Made by a program: the position numbers and the translations under genes
Source: Smittia aterrima
Taxonomy: Eukaryota > Arthropoda > Insecta > Diptera > Chironomidae
Direction of reading: 5' to 3'
NCBI GenBank assembly: GCA_033063855.1
Contig: CP093830.1
Location: 1,798,854-1,862,853 of the forward strand
Length of the DNA stretch: 64,000 nucleotides
Shown here: positions 52,376-62,702 of the stretch, piece after piece
How the letters are laid out: the number at the start of each line of letters is the position of its first letter
Numbering within the stretch: position 1 is the stretch's first letter
The notes under the pieces: model-generated
Told to the model about the DNA's origin: nothing
Databases searched by the model: none
The model's input: the letters and a program-made list of their open reading frames with translations, nothing else

Positions 52376-52995
52376 TATTCATATCGTCGACGATCGCCGC
52401 TTCCGTATTTTTAATAAAAATTTCAATTAATCATTCCTCAACAATGAACGTGATGAGGCTTTTTATGATCTTCTGGATAGAAAGCAATAAATTAATGATA
52501 TTGCCAATTACAACAATAACAGATTCTTTCCTCTCAGGGGTCGTCGACGATATGAATGCAGCCGAGTCTATGTCGTTCGTTTGATGATGTGAAATTATTT
52601 TGTGCGGCGATCCACTTTTGCCACTCGACGAACAACGAACGCACTCAACCCTCCTTGTAATTTGACAAATTAGTCTTTTATGAAAGTGCACTCGAATGAG
52701 TTTTTATTTCACCAGAACAACTTTTGACTTTTCTGTGATGTTGCAGTTGGCTGAAGTGTCGCGGTAAATAGAATTGAATGTGCTCACTTCACCATCATGC
52801 GAAGTGGGTTCAAGAGAGGAATCATACAGTTACAAGTTGTGAGAGGATGTTTGATGTGGGAACGACTTCAAATAATTCATTACATTTCTAATTAGTCGAG
52901 ACCAGGAATCGATGTTCAGTTTTGTTCGAGTCATTTCTAGCGAAATTTACTGTGCTCTGTCGTTTCAATGTAATTTCGTCTTGTTATGGCCGTTA
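52376..52995. other. Spacer between two repeats
   Basis: AT-rich sequence without a recognised gene. The last 40 bases carry weak similarity to the outer flank of repeat copy 1 at 23487-23555. Confidence 0.45.
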
Positions 52996-53337
52996 ATGAG
53001 AAGTGGAATCTTTATCTGAAGTGTGATAATTCGTTTAAATTACTCGAACGGACTTCTCGCCTTCTCTGTCTCCCCCTTCACAATCGCCGATCTTTATCAA
53101 AAAGCTAATAAAACAGAGGAAACCGAACGTTAATCGCCTTTCGTCCCAGATTTTTATTTTCGCTCGAGGAGGGACGCGAACTCATGCAAAAAATCGTCGA
53201 GATGAGAACATCAGAAGTTGCACACACTTTACCAGTCAAAGGAGAAACATTAAAAGGTTCACTTGAAAAGTTTTTTTATTACATCGTTCCGAAACGGAAG
53301 ACTCATCTCCTTTCTGGTGTTCACTCATTGAGAAACA
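52996..53337 (+). repeat. 342-bp repeat, copy 2
   Basis: Identical, apart from one extra AGG near 53171, to the reverse complement of 23148-23486. It includes the 51-codon frame starting at 53184 (MQKIVEMRTSEVAH), which continues past the repeat to 53528 in this copy. The sequence begins TGAGAAGTGG and ends GAGAAACA, but has no inverted terminal repeats and no target-site duplication. Confidence 0.9.
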
Positions 53338-53886
53338 AAAAAGGTTTTTTTTTAACGCTTTGCAAGAAAAAAATTGGCGAGGGTTGGAAAAATTCTCCAA
53401 GAAATTGTTTGTCGTGCATTTTCGTTTTTAATTTAATTTTCTGTAAAAGTCTGCGGAGTGAAATCTGTGCCGGAAACTCGCAACTCCACAAAGAAGAAGA
53501 AGAAACTGGGCAACCCGAATCGCTTTAGATAATTTGCATATTCAGGATTCTTCGTCTCTCCCCTTGGACATTAAACAAATGTCGCGATAACAAGTCGCTT
53601 AATTAAAAAAAGATTCTCTTGATCACCTTTCGGGTCGGAGGAATTTTTCCTTTTTATTTCACTTAATTTAATTAAGAAATGAAAGGTTAAAGAAGAAATT
53701 AGAAAGCTCCAATCTTTTTACTCGTTGAAGCACAGAAATATCTTCATGCCTACAAACCAGTAACGCCATCTTTACAACTTTTGGAGTTATCTCAAAATAA
53801 TTTCCAGTGTTTTGTGCAACAAGTTGTTCAATTCTCACTTCACCTCTGCTCGCGTTTAGCGGGGAATCACAAAATATTTTTCAAGA
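53338..53886. other. Upstream region of the Dredd-like caspase gene
   Basis: Contains the extension of the repeat frame to 53528 and the 5' flank of the caspase gene. A kappa-B-like GGGGAATCAC lies at 53861-53870. No separate gene was seen. Confidence 0.45.
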
Positions 53887-55302
53887 ATGGAAAATAAACA
53901 AATTGAACCAGAAGATTTAATTTATCTAGAAGAAGATCTAAGCAAAGAAGAGTTATTCTCTGTGCTCTTCCTTCTTTACGGTAAGGAAGACCCGAAATGG
54001 ATCCTCGAGAAATTAACTTGTAAAAGCAAAAATCTACTTTACGACTTTGCGACACATCACACCAACTGGAAGACAGCGATCGTTCAAGCTCTGACGATAG
54101 TGCAAATATTCGAAGTGATTGAGAACTTGGGAGTTGAAATCTCTGAGGCTCGTGAAGACTTGTCACGAAAGTGTGAGATCAACGCTGGACTTAGAGTTCT
54201 CTTCCAGCTGTGTGATGCATGTACAAAGAAGCCAACGAGTGGGTTGATCCTGCACATCAAAAATAAATGTGAGTCAGCTAAGAATTCGAACGCTGAGATG
54301 TTGGAAGTCTACATGCTTCATCTCATCGCAAGTCGAACAATCAAAGTGTCGTCTTCGCTGGATGATTGTGATTTCTCCTTCATAACAAACTTTTTCAACG
54401 AAAATAAGTTCAATGAAGTGGACAGAGTTCTTCTAAAATTTCCTAAGAAGACAAACTCCCTAGACAATTCAAACAACAACGCATTCAACCAAATCAACTT
54501 GTTAGCTCAACCTCCATCAAATGCAAAAGCTTTAAGCACCGTTGGAGAATATAAAGCTCGAGTTCTTCATGTTTTAGTGATAAATCAACAAACTTTTTAT
54601 AGAGAAACTAATCCAGAAATAACGCAACTACTTCCTGACCACGAACTAAATGAACGAAGAGGAACCGCTCAAGACACAAAAGCTCTGCAACTTCTTTTCG
54701 AAAGTTTTGGGTATCAAGTGTCGACTAAGAATAATTTGACGCATCTGGAAATTCTGAAAGCAGTCGATAAGGCAACTAAAAAAGCTTCTCTAGTTGATGG
54801 ACTGGTTGTCTGCATTCTGTCTCATGGACACGAGGGAATCATCTACGGTCACAATTCAATTCCAGTTCCGATCAAGAAAATCAAGCAGATAATGGCTTCG
54901 AAGATTTTACTGGGAAAGCCAAAGATTTTCTTGATTCAAGCTTGTCAAGGTGAAAGTCTTCAGCGATCAGTTCGAAGTGTTACGACAAGACATGAAGCAG
55001 ATGGACCCAGTCAGTCATTCACATCGGGATCTGTCTTAGCTGACTTCTTAACTTTCTGGTCGACTATTGAAGGCTTTGCAAGTGTTCGTCACATCGACCA
55101 CGGTAGTTGGTTCATTCAAGAGCTTGTGAAAAAAATTCGTGAACTTCACAAAGAGCAGCACTTGATGGATATTTGCACGGCAGTTATCGATGAGGTTTCA
55201 AAGAAACGAGGATACCAAGACGAGTGCATGCTGTCTAAGCTCGAGTCGACCTTCACGAAGAAATTCCGATTTCCAGAAGTCAAAACTGACTCTAAATGTT
55301 GA
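53887..55302 (+). CDS. Dredd: Dredd-like initiator caspase
   Basis: A cysteine protease resembling insect Dredd (caspase-8 type), which in flies acts with FADD downstream of IMD to cleave Imd and the NF-kB factor Relish. It is a single uninterrupted frame of 471 residues. The caspase domain covers about residues 225-460: catalytic His313 in LSHGHEG, catalytic Cys353 in LIQACQGES, and the small-subunit substrate loop SVRHIDHGSWFIQEL. The pentapeptide is QACQG where Drosophila Dredd has QACQE. The first 200 residues are helical and leucine-rich, as expected of diverged death-effector domains, but I see no clear RxDL motif. Apoptotic Dronc is less likely because its active site and CARD differ. 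AATAAA lies at 55350-55355. The lack of introns contrasts with nearly all neighbours. Confidence 0.88.
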   Translation: MENKQIEPEDLIYLEEDLSKEELFSVLFLLYGKEDPKWILEKLTCKSKNLLYDFATHHTNWKTAIVQALTIVQIFEVIENLGVEISEAREDLSRKCEINAGLRVLFQLCDACTKKPTSGLILHIKNKCESAKNSNAEMLEVYMLHLIASRTIKVSSSLDDCDFSFITNFFNENKFNEVDRVLLKFPKKTNSLDNSNNNAFNQINLLAQPPSNAKALSTVGEYKARVLHVLVINQQTFYRETNPEITQLLPDHELNERRGTAQDTKALQLLFESFGYQVSTKNNLTHLEILKAVDKATKKASLVDGLVVCILSHGHEGIIYGHNSIPVPIKKIKQIMASKILLGKPKIFLIQACQGESLQRSVRSVTTRHEADGPSQSFTSGSVLADFLTFWSTIEGFASVRHIDHGSWFIQELVKKIRELHKEQHLMDICTAVIDEVSKKRGYQDECMLSKLESTFTKKFRFPEVKTDSKC

Positions 55303-57421
55303 GTAACTACAGACAAATGTCAAATTTAAACTTATCGCTTACATGTCCAAATAAAAATTGTAACAAATGTGAAAAATGTATTTCATTTTTGACGGAAAAC
55401 TAAGTTTCTTTTATTAGCCATAAAAATTCAATTTCATCTCAAGTTAGATTGTAAAGCTCGCATCAATGCAATTCCACAATTCAAATCAACATCATAACAA
55501 TTCTCTTAGCTAATCACGATTTGCAACTCGTGACATTTAATTCACTGCAAAAAGAACTTTTATAACAACTAAAAAATTATCAGCGAAAGCTGCTCGTCGT
55601 CATCGAGCTTTTCATGAATATTTAAGCGCGAGTATTCACTTGTAGTTCAGTTTCGGAGCTCAAAGCGACAAGTTGCTTATACAAGAAGAAAATAGTTTCT
55701 CTCGCGAATTGCTTTTGTACACACGAGCTTGTGAAGTGAGTGAAGATAATAAAATTTAACGAATTGTTAAATTAAAATTCTGAAAGTGTTACGATCTCTT
55801 TTTGGAGTCAGTAGTTGAACTTTTCTGTCCTTCTTCAATTTTTTTAATGCGAGAGCAAAGAACTTACAAGTTTATTTAGTAATGACTTATAGAGCAATTT
55901 AAAAATCATCAATCTCGCACAACTTTGTCTCAGCTTTGACATTTCAGGAAGATAAATTTAAGAAAGGTTACCGCAAATCATTTTGAAAATTTATGATTCC
56001 AAAATTGCTTTTATCATTCATGAAATGATTTGATAACAATGTGCGAAGTCTCGTCTTAAAAATGTTTTATCACGCCGATCTTATTAGCCAACCAAAGCTG
56101 TAAGCGGACCTTTCGAAAAATTTAATATTTTTTTTTTCATTGTCAATGTCAGCGATTTTTTGCATAAAACACTTTTTGCATATTTGGAGATAAACAAACT
56201 TAAAGCTTTAAACAAAAACAGTTTCAACGATTCCGCATTGAAAGCGAGATTGACGTGCGATTAATGGTTAATCTGAGGTTGAAGGATCTGCGAGAAGTTT
56301 AGATTGATCGATTCAACTAAAAAGAGCTTCAGAGAGCGCGAGAGCTTTTTGTACGTTTTTATTTTATCTTCGCATCAGAATCACGACTCGTCACTGGAGC
56401 AGATGTCACTCAGTCGCTAATCAGCTCTCAGAACGAAAAGTTGAAACAAAAATTAATATCGTGCTCAAAGTTGATCTTAATAGTTTTTAAATGATTTGAG
56501 GTAAAAAGACTTTGATGGAGTTCATTATCGCTCCTGAAAAAGGTCAAGGCTGCAGTGAATCTGTCGCGATAATATAATCTTTGTGTGATCCCAATTTACA
56601 TTGCGCGTATCGTCAATTGCTTTTGATTACGATAACAGAATCATCTGCTGGGATAAATAAAATATTTTCGCTTTGTAGTTTGAAGTGTGGCTTTGATTAA
56701 ATTTGCGTAAAGAGGCTTGACCGGTTCAAATGATTCGCGAAAAACAAAACTGATTTCGTTTCGGTGCACACGATCGTCGTTTATAGTTTTGGATCATTGA
56801 AAATGTTATGCAGACAGTGAAGGTCAAAGACAAAAGCCTGATTGATAAAAATAGCAAACAAAAGATTGGTTTGTCCAATGATTTTATTTGACGACTGTTG
56901 CGGTTTGATCTTGAATCGAATAGACAGAGAGAATTGTTCTATGTCAATGAAGTTGAAGGTTGAGTTCGATAAGATTTAAAGTGTCTACCGGTATAAACTT
57001 CTCGTTTGCAAAGCAAAACGACAATTATTAAAATTGCTCGTCTGTAACGTGATAAACAGTTTCGACTCGTGATATTTTGTTTATGTTATTTTTTTACCCC
57101 ATGACTTTACAAGATCGTGTCACTGTAAAACCAATGTTCAAGTTCGTCATTGCATTCACTTTCATTCAAATTGAAAACTAGAATTCGATTCATTGACTTT
57201 GAAATAGTTTTTTTTTGTCTACGGGTCGTGGTAATGCAACAAGCAATCAATGAACAACAGAGTGGCTGCATGATTGTTGATGAATCTTTACGCTCGAACG
57301 GTTTAAATGGAGAACAATTCGGATCTTTGCTCACAAGCAATTTAATTTAATGTTATTTTTCTATGTTTGACACTCCCAATTCGCTTTAGTCTCAGCGGTC
57401 AAGTGATTGTTTTGAAATAAA
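55303..57421. other. 2.1-kb region upstream of the SLC46 gene
   Basis: No separate coding gene seen. It probably holds the untranslated first exon and first intron of the transporter gene. A second initiator-like TCAGTC lies at about 56411-56416. Confidence 0.45.
55619..55735 (+). promoter_or_regulatory. Probable promoter and untranslated first exon of the SLC46 gene
   Basis: TATTTAAG at 55619-55626 and TCAGTT at 55647-55652 are spaced 30 bp from box to +1. A GTGAGT donor follows at 55736. The acceptors TTTAG and CTCAG at 57389 and 57395 lie just before the transporter ATG at 57422. The motifs are seen; the joined leader is inference. Confidence 0.4.
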
Positions 57422-59738
57422 ATGAATTCCAAAGACGAGGAGAAGAAGAAGAAGACGTGGAAGGAGATGAACTTCAAGGAGAAGTGTAGACACGTTAAAC
57501 AAAATATTACAGTTGAACCAATGCTCGCTTGTTATATCATGCCCAGGTAAATATTTTTCTCAAACTGAAGTCAATAACTTATCTTACTCATGATTAAGCG
57601 TTTTGGCCGGGTTGGCAACTCAAAACTTGAATCTCGAGAAAGCTTGTCGCGTAAACCTGGATCTTGGCGAAGTTATTTGCGATGCGCTGTCTCAACGACA
57701 AACTGCTAACTACACAGAAGAAGAGAGAGCCGTTCAAACTCTTGTTGCTGGAATGCAAGGATGGAAAACTGTGCTTCAAAGTCTCATGCCGTGTCTGTTG
57801 ATTCTCTTCTGGGGCAGTTGGAGCGATCGACATGGAAGGAGAAAGTATTAAGCAAAGAATTTGTTGTAATTTTTCAATTCATGAGAACAATTTCGATTTC
57901 AGACCTTGCATGCTAATTCCAATTGTCGGCGAACTTGTAACAGCAATTGGATTGATTCTCTGCACTTATTTTGAAGATTTGCCAATGGAAGCTGCAGGAG
58001 TCACTGAAGCTTTGTTCCCAGGCCTAGCTGGTGAGCGATAGACATCAATTTTGTTAATAATCTTCTTTAATCGAATGAATTTTTGACAGGCGGATGGTTT
58101 ACGATGTTAATGGGAGTCTTCTCGTATATCGCTGACATCACAACTGAAGAAGAGCGAACACTTCGAATTGGACTCGTTAATTTATGCTTCTCTTTGGGCG
58201 TTCCTATCGGAATGGCTTTTAGCGGGATATTACTAAAGTAAGTAACTCAACAATCCACCACATGATCGACTTGATTTATTTTGCATGCAACTCGCGTGCG
58301 AAGAAAAATGTGACAAACTTAATAACTCGTTTCCGGCAACGAATCGTTTCATTGCGGAAAGAAGACGAAACAATGAAGCACTACGAGATATTTTGTTAAT
58401 TTAAAATGTCATTCATTAGCTGAACTTGAAAGTTAATCAAGATTGCGTTTAAAAATAATATTTTTTGTACATTTCTAGACAAATCGGATTTTACGGAATC
58501 TTCTCAATCTCAGCAACGTTTTACGTAATCGCTCTGATTTATGGAATTTTCTATGTAGAAGAGTCGAAGAAGAAAGTTGATGAGAAGTTAATGCTCAAGT
58601 CAGCCGAGAAAAGTTTGTTAGCTGATTTCTTTGATAAGGAGCATGTCGTCGAAACATTCCGAGTTGCCTTCAAGAAAGGAGAGAACCAACGAAGGCTTCG
58701 TGTGTCAATGCTTATCATCGTTGTGATGGTTGTAATCGGTCCAATGCACGGTAAGCTTTAATTCAATTCCTGACAAAGCATTCAATTTATTCTCGTTTAA
58801 TTTCTTTCAGGCGAGATGTCTGTGATATATTTATTTACTCGCTACAAGTTTAATTGGAGTGAGGTTGAATTCAGTTTCTTTTCAACCTACGCAATGCTAA
58901 CATCCCTTGTCGGTGAGTAATTTTTGTTCAAACTCATCATTGACATTAATTCAATTTGGAACAGGAACACTTTTCTCTGTCGGTGTCTTCTCACATTGCC
59001 TAAAAATTGACGATGCTATCATCGGAGTTTTCTCATCAATGTCGAAAATTATTTCGAGCTTTGTTTACGCTTTCGCTCAGACAACTTGGCAACTTTATAT
59101 GGGACCTATCGCTGAAATTTTAAATGGAACATCATTTATTGCGATGAGAAGTATTGCATCGAAGTTAGTTCAAAGTGACGAGCTCGTAAGTTATTCGAAA
59201 ACTAAATGAAATATATTTACTTATTCTGAGTTTATTTAAAGGGAAAAGTAAATTCATTGTTTGGCGTTGGTGAAGCTTTAATGCCTTTAGTTTACGCACC
59301 GATGTACACTCAAGTTTACAGAGCGACCATTGACACTTTGCCAGGTGCATTTTTCTTGCTCGGAGGAGCATTGACAGCCCCAGCTGTCATTATCTTTCTG
59401 TAAGTGTATCGAGCATTTCACTTTTGAAATTATTAACGAGCTTCGTTATGATTAGTTGGATGTACAAGATTCACAAGGAAGATGACAAACGAAGAGAGCT
59501 AATGAACAGGCCGGAAAACTTCAACACAATTGATGACCCTGAAGCTCTGGAGGGCAGTGGCACCGTAATTGCAAATCGTTTTGGATCAAACAGACGAAAC
59601 AGCCAATTCAAGTCTCGTAATAGCCTTGTCGGCGTTACTAATACTGGTTTTGTCCCTGACGAGGATAAAGTTATTCAAGAAGCCGTCGACATCATTGGCG
59701 ACCTTCCTGCTCTGCATTTAGAACACTGCAAACTGTGA
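57422..59738 (+). CDS. SLC46-family transporter (folate-transporter-like MFS protein)
   Basis: A 12-helix major-facilitator transporter of the SLC46 group, whose vertebrate members move folates and related solutes across plasma or lysosomal membranes with protons. Nine exons join in phase: 57422-57546, 57599-57844, 57903-58030, 58090-58237, 58479-58750, 58811-58912, 58965-59185, 59242-59399 and 59456-59738, giving 560 residues. The loop between helices 2 and 3 has the MFS signature WGSWSDRHGRRKP. The ITVEPMLACYIM start of helix 1 and the NLNLEKACRVNL loop are typical of the family. The N-terminus is very lysine-rich (EEKKKKTWKEM), and the C-terminal tail of about 85 residues is hydrophilic and cytosolic. 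The substrate cannot be read from sequence. AATAAA lies at 59814-59819, only about 50 bp from the stop of the convergent CLIP protease. Confidence 0.93.
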
Positions 59739-59869
59739 TATTTAAAAATCGACAATCCTTTGAGCTCTCACAACAAAAACTTTAAGTTAAGTTCAAATTT
59801 TTAAATTTTCAGAAATAAATTTAAATATTTAATAATTTCACTTTGATTCCTTTCATAATTCGAATAATG

Positions 59870-61593
59870 TTATGTCATACTATCAAGAATCCACTTAAGA
59901 TAATACGCAACGTTCGTGTAGATTCCAGGAAAATTGACTCCAGCGTCGAGGCATTTGACTCCGACTGATACCACGCCATACAGAATCATTCGAGGTTTGT
60001 TATTCACTGTGCCGAAGCTTTGGATTGGTCCGCCTTGATTTTTAAAAAGAATTTTCATGATTTGCTTTCATTGAGAATTGTTTTCTTTAAATATTTACCC
60101 GAGTCACCTGTGTCAAGTAAATTCAAAAGAAAATTTTATTTTAAATTTTTGGAAAAATCAAATAATTTTTTCACCTGAACATGTGTCAGTCTTTTTCGTG
60201 TCTTTTTTTCCGCCAGCACATAAATAAGTTTCAATAATTTGAGTTCCATATGAAGCAAACCTATTCGAACATTCGCTGTTCGTTAGATATGGAACGAAAG
60301 CTTTCAAGAGAACGTCAGATGCAATTCCACTCTCCACTTTTCCCCAACCTTGAAGTGGAATATATTTTAAGTAAACTTTCTTAAAAGTCTTCTTCAAAGT
60401 TCAAAGTAAAACCTGCAATTAACATCTTTTCTCGAGCTTGTTCATCAATCTGGTCGATTTGATTATCTTCTTCTGTTGGTAAACAAATCGTTTTTACATT
60501 TTTCTTTGTAGTGTCAGCTGGTGATCTTAATCTTAAAAGGGCAATGTCATTCCTTTTCTTCGAACTGTTATAGAGCGGATGCTTAATCGCTTTTTCAACT
60601 GGAATATCCTGAACGGGATCTGTACATATCCCATCAGCATTACAGTCCCTCTCTGTGGATATTGTATGTTCTCCTAGACGAACAGCGACTCTAAAATGAT
60701 TTTGTTTAATAAAAACTAAATTTTTAGTTAATAAACTTACAAATCTCTATTAACGCAATGTGCAGCGGTCAACACGTAATAGCTTGATATCAAAGCTCCC
60801 CCACAGTTGAAAGATAACTCATCACCTAATCGCGATTTAAATTGCAGCAGCGCCCTGAGAAACGGCCGCAAGAATTGAATTAAATCACTCAAGTCAGAGA
60901 TATTTACTTACATCCATGGGAATTCATTAACTGCAGAAACATTTCCACCTATTATGCGGTCATTGCTTGAGCTGCCACATCTCAAATTAATCAAATTGAT
61001 GTTTCGATGATTTTTCACTGCATTCAAATCAATTGGTGAATTGTTTGTCTCGATCGTAACTTTTTGTGTTACTGGAGATTGAGTTACTGGAGATTGAGAA
61101 GCGTTATCAGGACAACACACAACCTAAAGTAAAAAAAATAATTTCAGTCTCAAATTGATATTCTCAAATCTTTTTCGAATTTTACATTTTTTCCACACGA
61201 GTGTCGATTGATTCGTTCTCTTTCATCTGCTGGGGGATTCCCGCCGTAATTCTTAACAATTGTCCATAGAGAGTCACAATAATGAATTCGAATGCAAGTT
61301 GATTGAGCGGAACCACCGGGCAAAGTGCATGATGATCCTTCCTCTAAAATATTCAACAATCGATTAATCTTCTTGCTGCTGAGAGCTACAGGTGACTCAT
61401 AATTATTTTTTTTTTGCTGAATAGAGTTTCAAGTTGAAACTTAAGATTCTCGATATTTCAGCGTGGCTTAGAAAAGAAGAAAAACTTGTTTTCGTTAACT
61501 CTTCTTATATTCACTACTATGGCACTTACGCGCATTAACCGAACAAAGTGATAATGAAATGAGTAAGACTAAGCGAGCGGTAATCTGGACCAT
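59870..61593 (-). CDS. CLIP-domain trypsin-like serine protease
   Basis: A secreted zymogen of the type that runs haemolymph cascades (Toll activation, prophenoloxidase activation). Eight exons (61593-61530, 61343-61186, 61123-60912, 60854-60741, 60690-60413, 60348-60175, 60107-60099, 60033-59870) join in phase to 390 residues. A signal peptide (LVLLISLSLCSVNA) precedes a six-Cys CLIP domain, CTLPGGSAQSTCIRIHYC to VVCCP. A linker holds the tandem SPVTQSPVTQ. Activation is at SNDR/IIGG. The triad is His in TAAHC, Asp in RNDIALL and Ser in GDSGGP. Asp lies six residues before the serine (DTCSGDSGG), giving trypsin-like specificity. The catalytic serine is encoded by a 9-nt microexon. The donor of exon 5 (G/GTTTTA) is weak, but it is the only join that restores AGWGK. 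Which cascade it serves is unknown. Confidence 0.94.
60099..60107 (-). other. 9-nt microexon encoding the protease active site
   Basis: GTGACTCGG between a CAG acceptor and a GTAAAT donor, flanked by introns of 67 and 65 bp. Joined, it gives TCA-G/GT-GAC-TCG-G/GC, which is S-G-D-S-G, including the catalytic serine. Without it the GDSGGP motif is lost. Confidence 0.9.
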
Positions 61594-62380
61594 CCTGCGA
61601 CAAATTTCACACTTAAGTTCAGTGTCTCAGTTGATAACAAATATCACGCGAAAGACTTTGTTTGAGATAATCCGACAAGCTTCTTCACGGCTTCGAATGT
61701 TTGAAGAGACTGAAACGTTCAGAGAGTCTTCTCTTCATATTTTGTGTTTTCAAAAATAAAACAACAACCTCAAGTCGATTAGCCGGTTTCTTATTCTTTT
61801 TCAAAGGGGAAATCCCTTAACGATTGAACTATGTTTCAAATATGTGTAAAAGAGAAATTCTCAGAAGTGCAGAAATTAATGTTGCATAAACTTTTTAAGT
61901 TTAAAAAAATATGAAAATCGATTGATATGTTAATCTAAAACACGAGACAGACACAAACTGAAGCAGATAGTCATAAATCGTAAAAGTTTAGATTTCCTGT
62001 TATTAATTGAGGAAAAGTGTAAAAGATTTATTAAAGAAGAGCGGTTCGGGTCAATTCTTTCTTGTTCAGACTCAACTATGTATTATGATAAATCATTTAT
62101 CACGCCTTGATAGAAACGAGTTGAATGCAGTTAACGCCTAAAAATATTTCATATGTTTGAAATGATTCTGAAAATGAAATTCTTTTAGGGTTTTCAATGC
62201 GCAGAAGATTGAGTAATCAACAAGTACAAAATAAGAAGTAGACGACTCAATATTCTCATTAAAATTTTTGTGAAACATCATAAATGATAATTCTTACATT
62301 TTAATTAATCAAATTGATTAATTTTAAGTTTTTCTGCCATTTTAAGATCTGTATGACATTTGGCCAAATATTGAACTATC
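61594..62380. other. Spacer between the CLIP protease and the tRNA gene
   Basis: Contains the 5' flank of the protease (a TCAGTC is present on the minus strand near 61709) and AT-rich sequence. No gene was seen. Confidence 0.5.
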
Positions 62381-62464
62381 GTCAGTTTGGCCGAGTGGTC
62401 TAAGGCGCTACGTTCAGGTCGTAGTTCACTTCGGTGAGCGTGGGTTCGAATCCCACAGCTGACA
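62381..62464 (+). tRNA. tRNA-Leu (anticodon CAG)
   Basis: Folds as a class II tRNA: acceptor stem GTCAGTT/AGCTGAC, D arm with TGGCCGAGTGGTCTAAGGC, anticodon stem CTACG/CGTAG around loop TTCAGGT with anticodon CAG at 62415-62417, a long variable arm (TTCACTTCGGTGAGC) and T arm GTGGGTTCGAATCCCAC. The discriminator is A at 62464. There is no intron and no encoded CCA. Confidence 0.97.
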
Positions 62465-62467
62465 TTA

Positions 62468-62475
62468 TTTTTTTT
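62468..62475 (+). terminator. RNA polymerase III terminator of the tRNA
   Basis: A run of eight T starting four bases after the tRNA discriminator base. Confidence 0.85.
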
Positions 62476-62702
62476 ATTCGCGAATGCAATTTTTTTTGTC
62501 AGAGAAAGAAAATAATTATTTTTGCATAAACTTCCTTTGCTTTATTTTCTTTTATAAAAAATTATTAACAAATCTTTTCGTAGTAAAAACTTTTATAACA
62601 TTTTCGACTATGTCGCAGGATAAATTTTAACTTTTAGCTATAATAGAAAGGACTTTTGTTGAATATCCTAAAAATAATTTCAAGATTCCAGTACAATTCA
62701 TA

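Noticed and set aside
52996..53337. The 340-bp repeat as a solo LTR (begins TG, ends CA)
   Set aside because: No target-site duplication flanks either copy (the bases on each side differ), the identical core begins one base before the TG, and weak homology continues outside one end.
53887..55302. The caspase as Dronc (caspase-9 type)
   Set aside because: The active site is QACQG, not the Dronc-type variant, and no CARD is evident in the N-terminal region.
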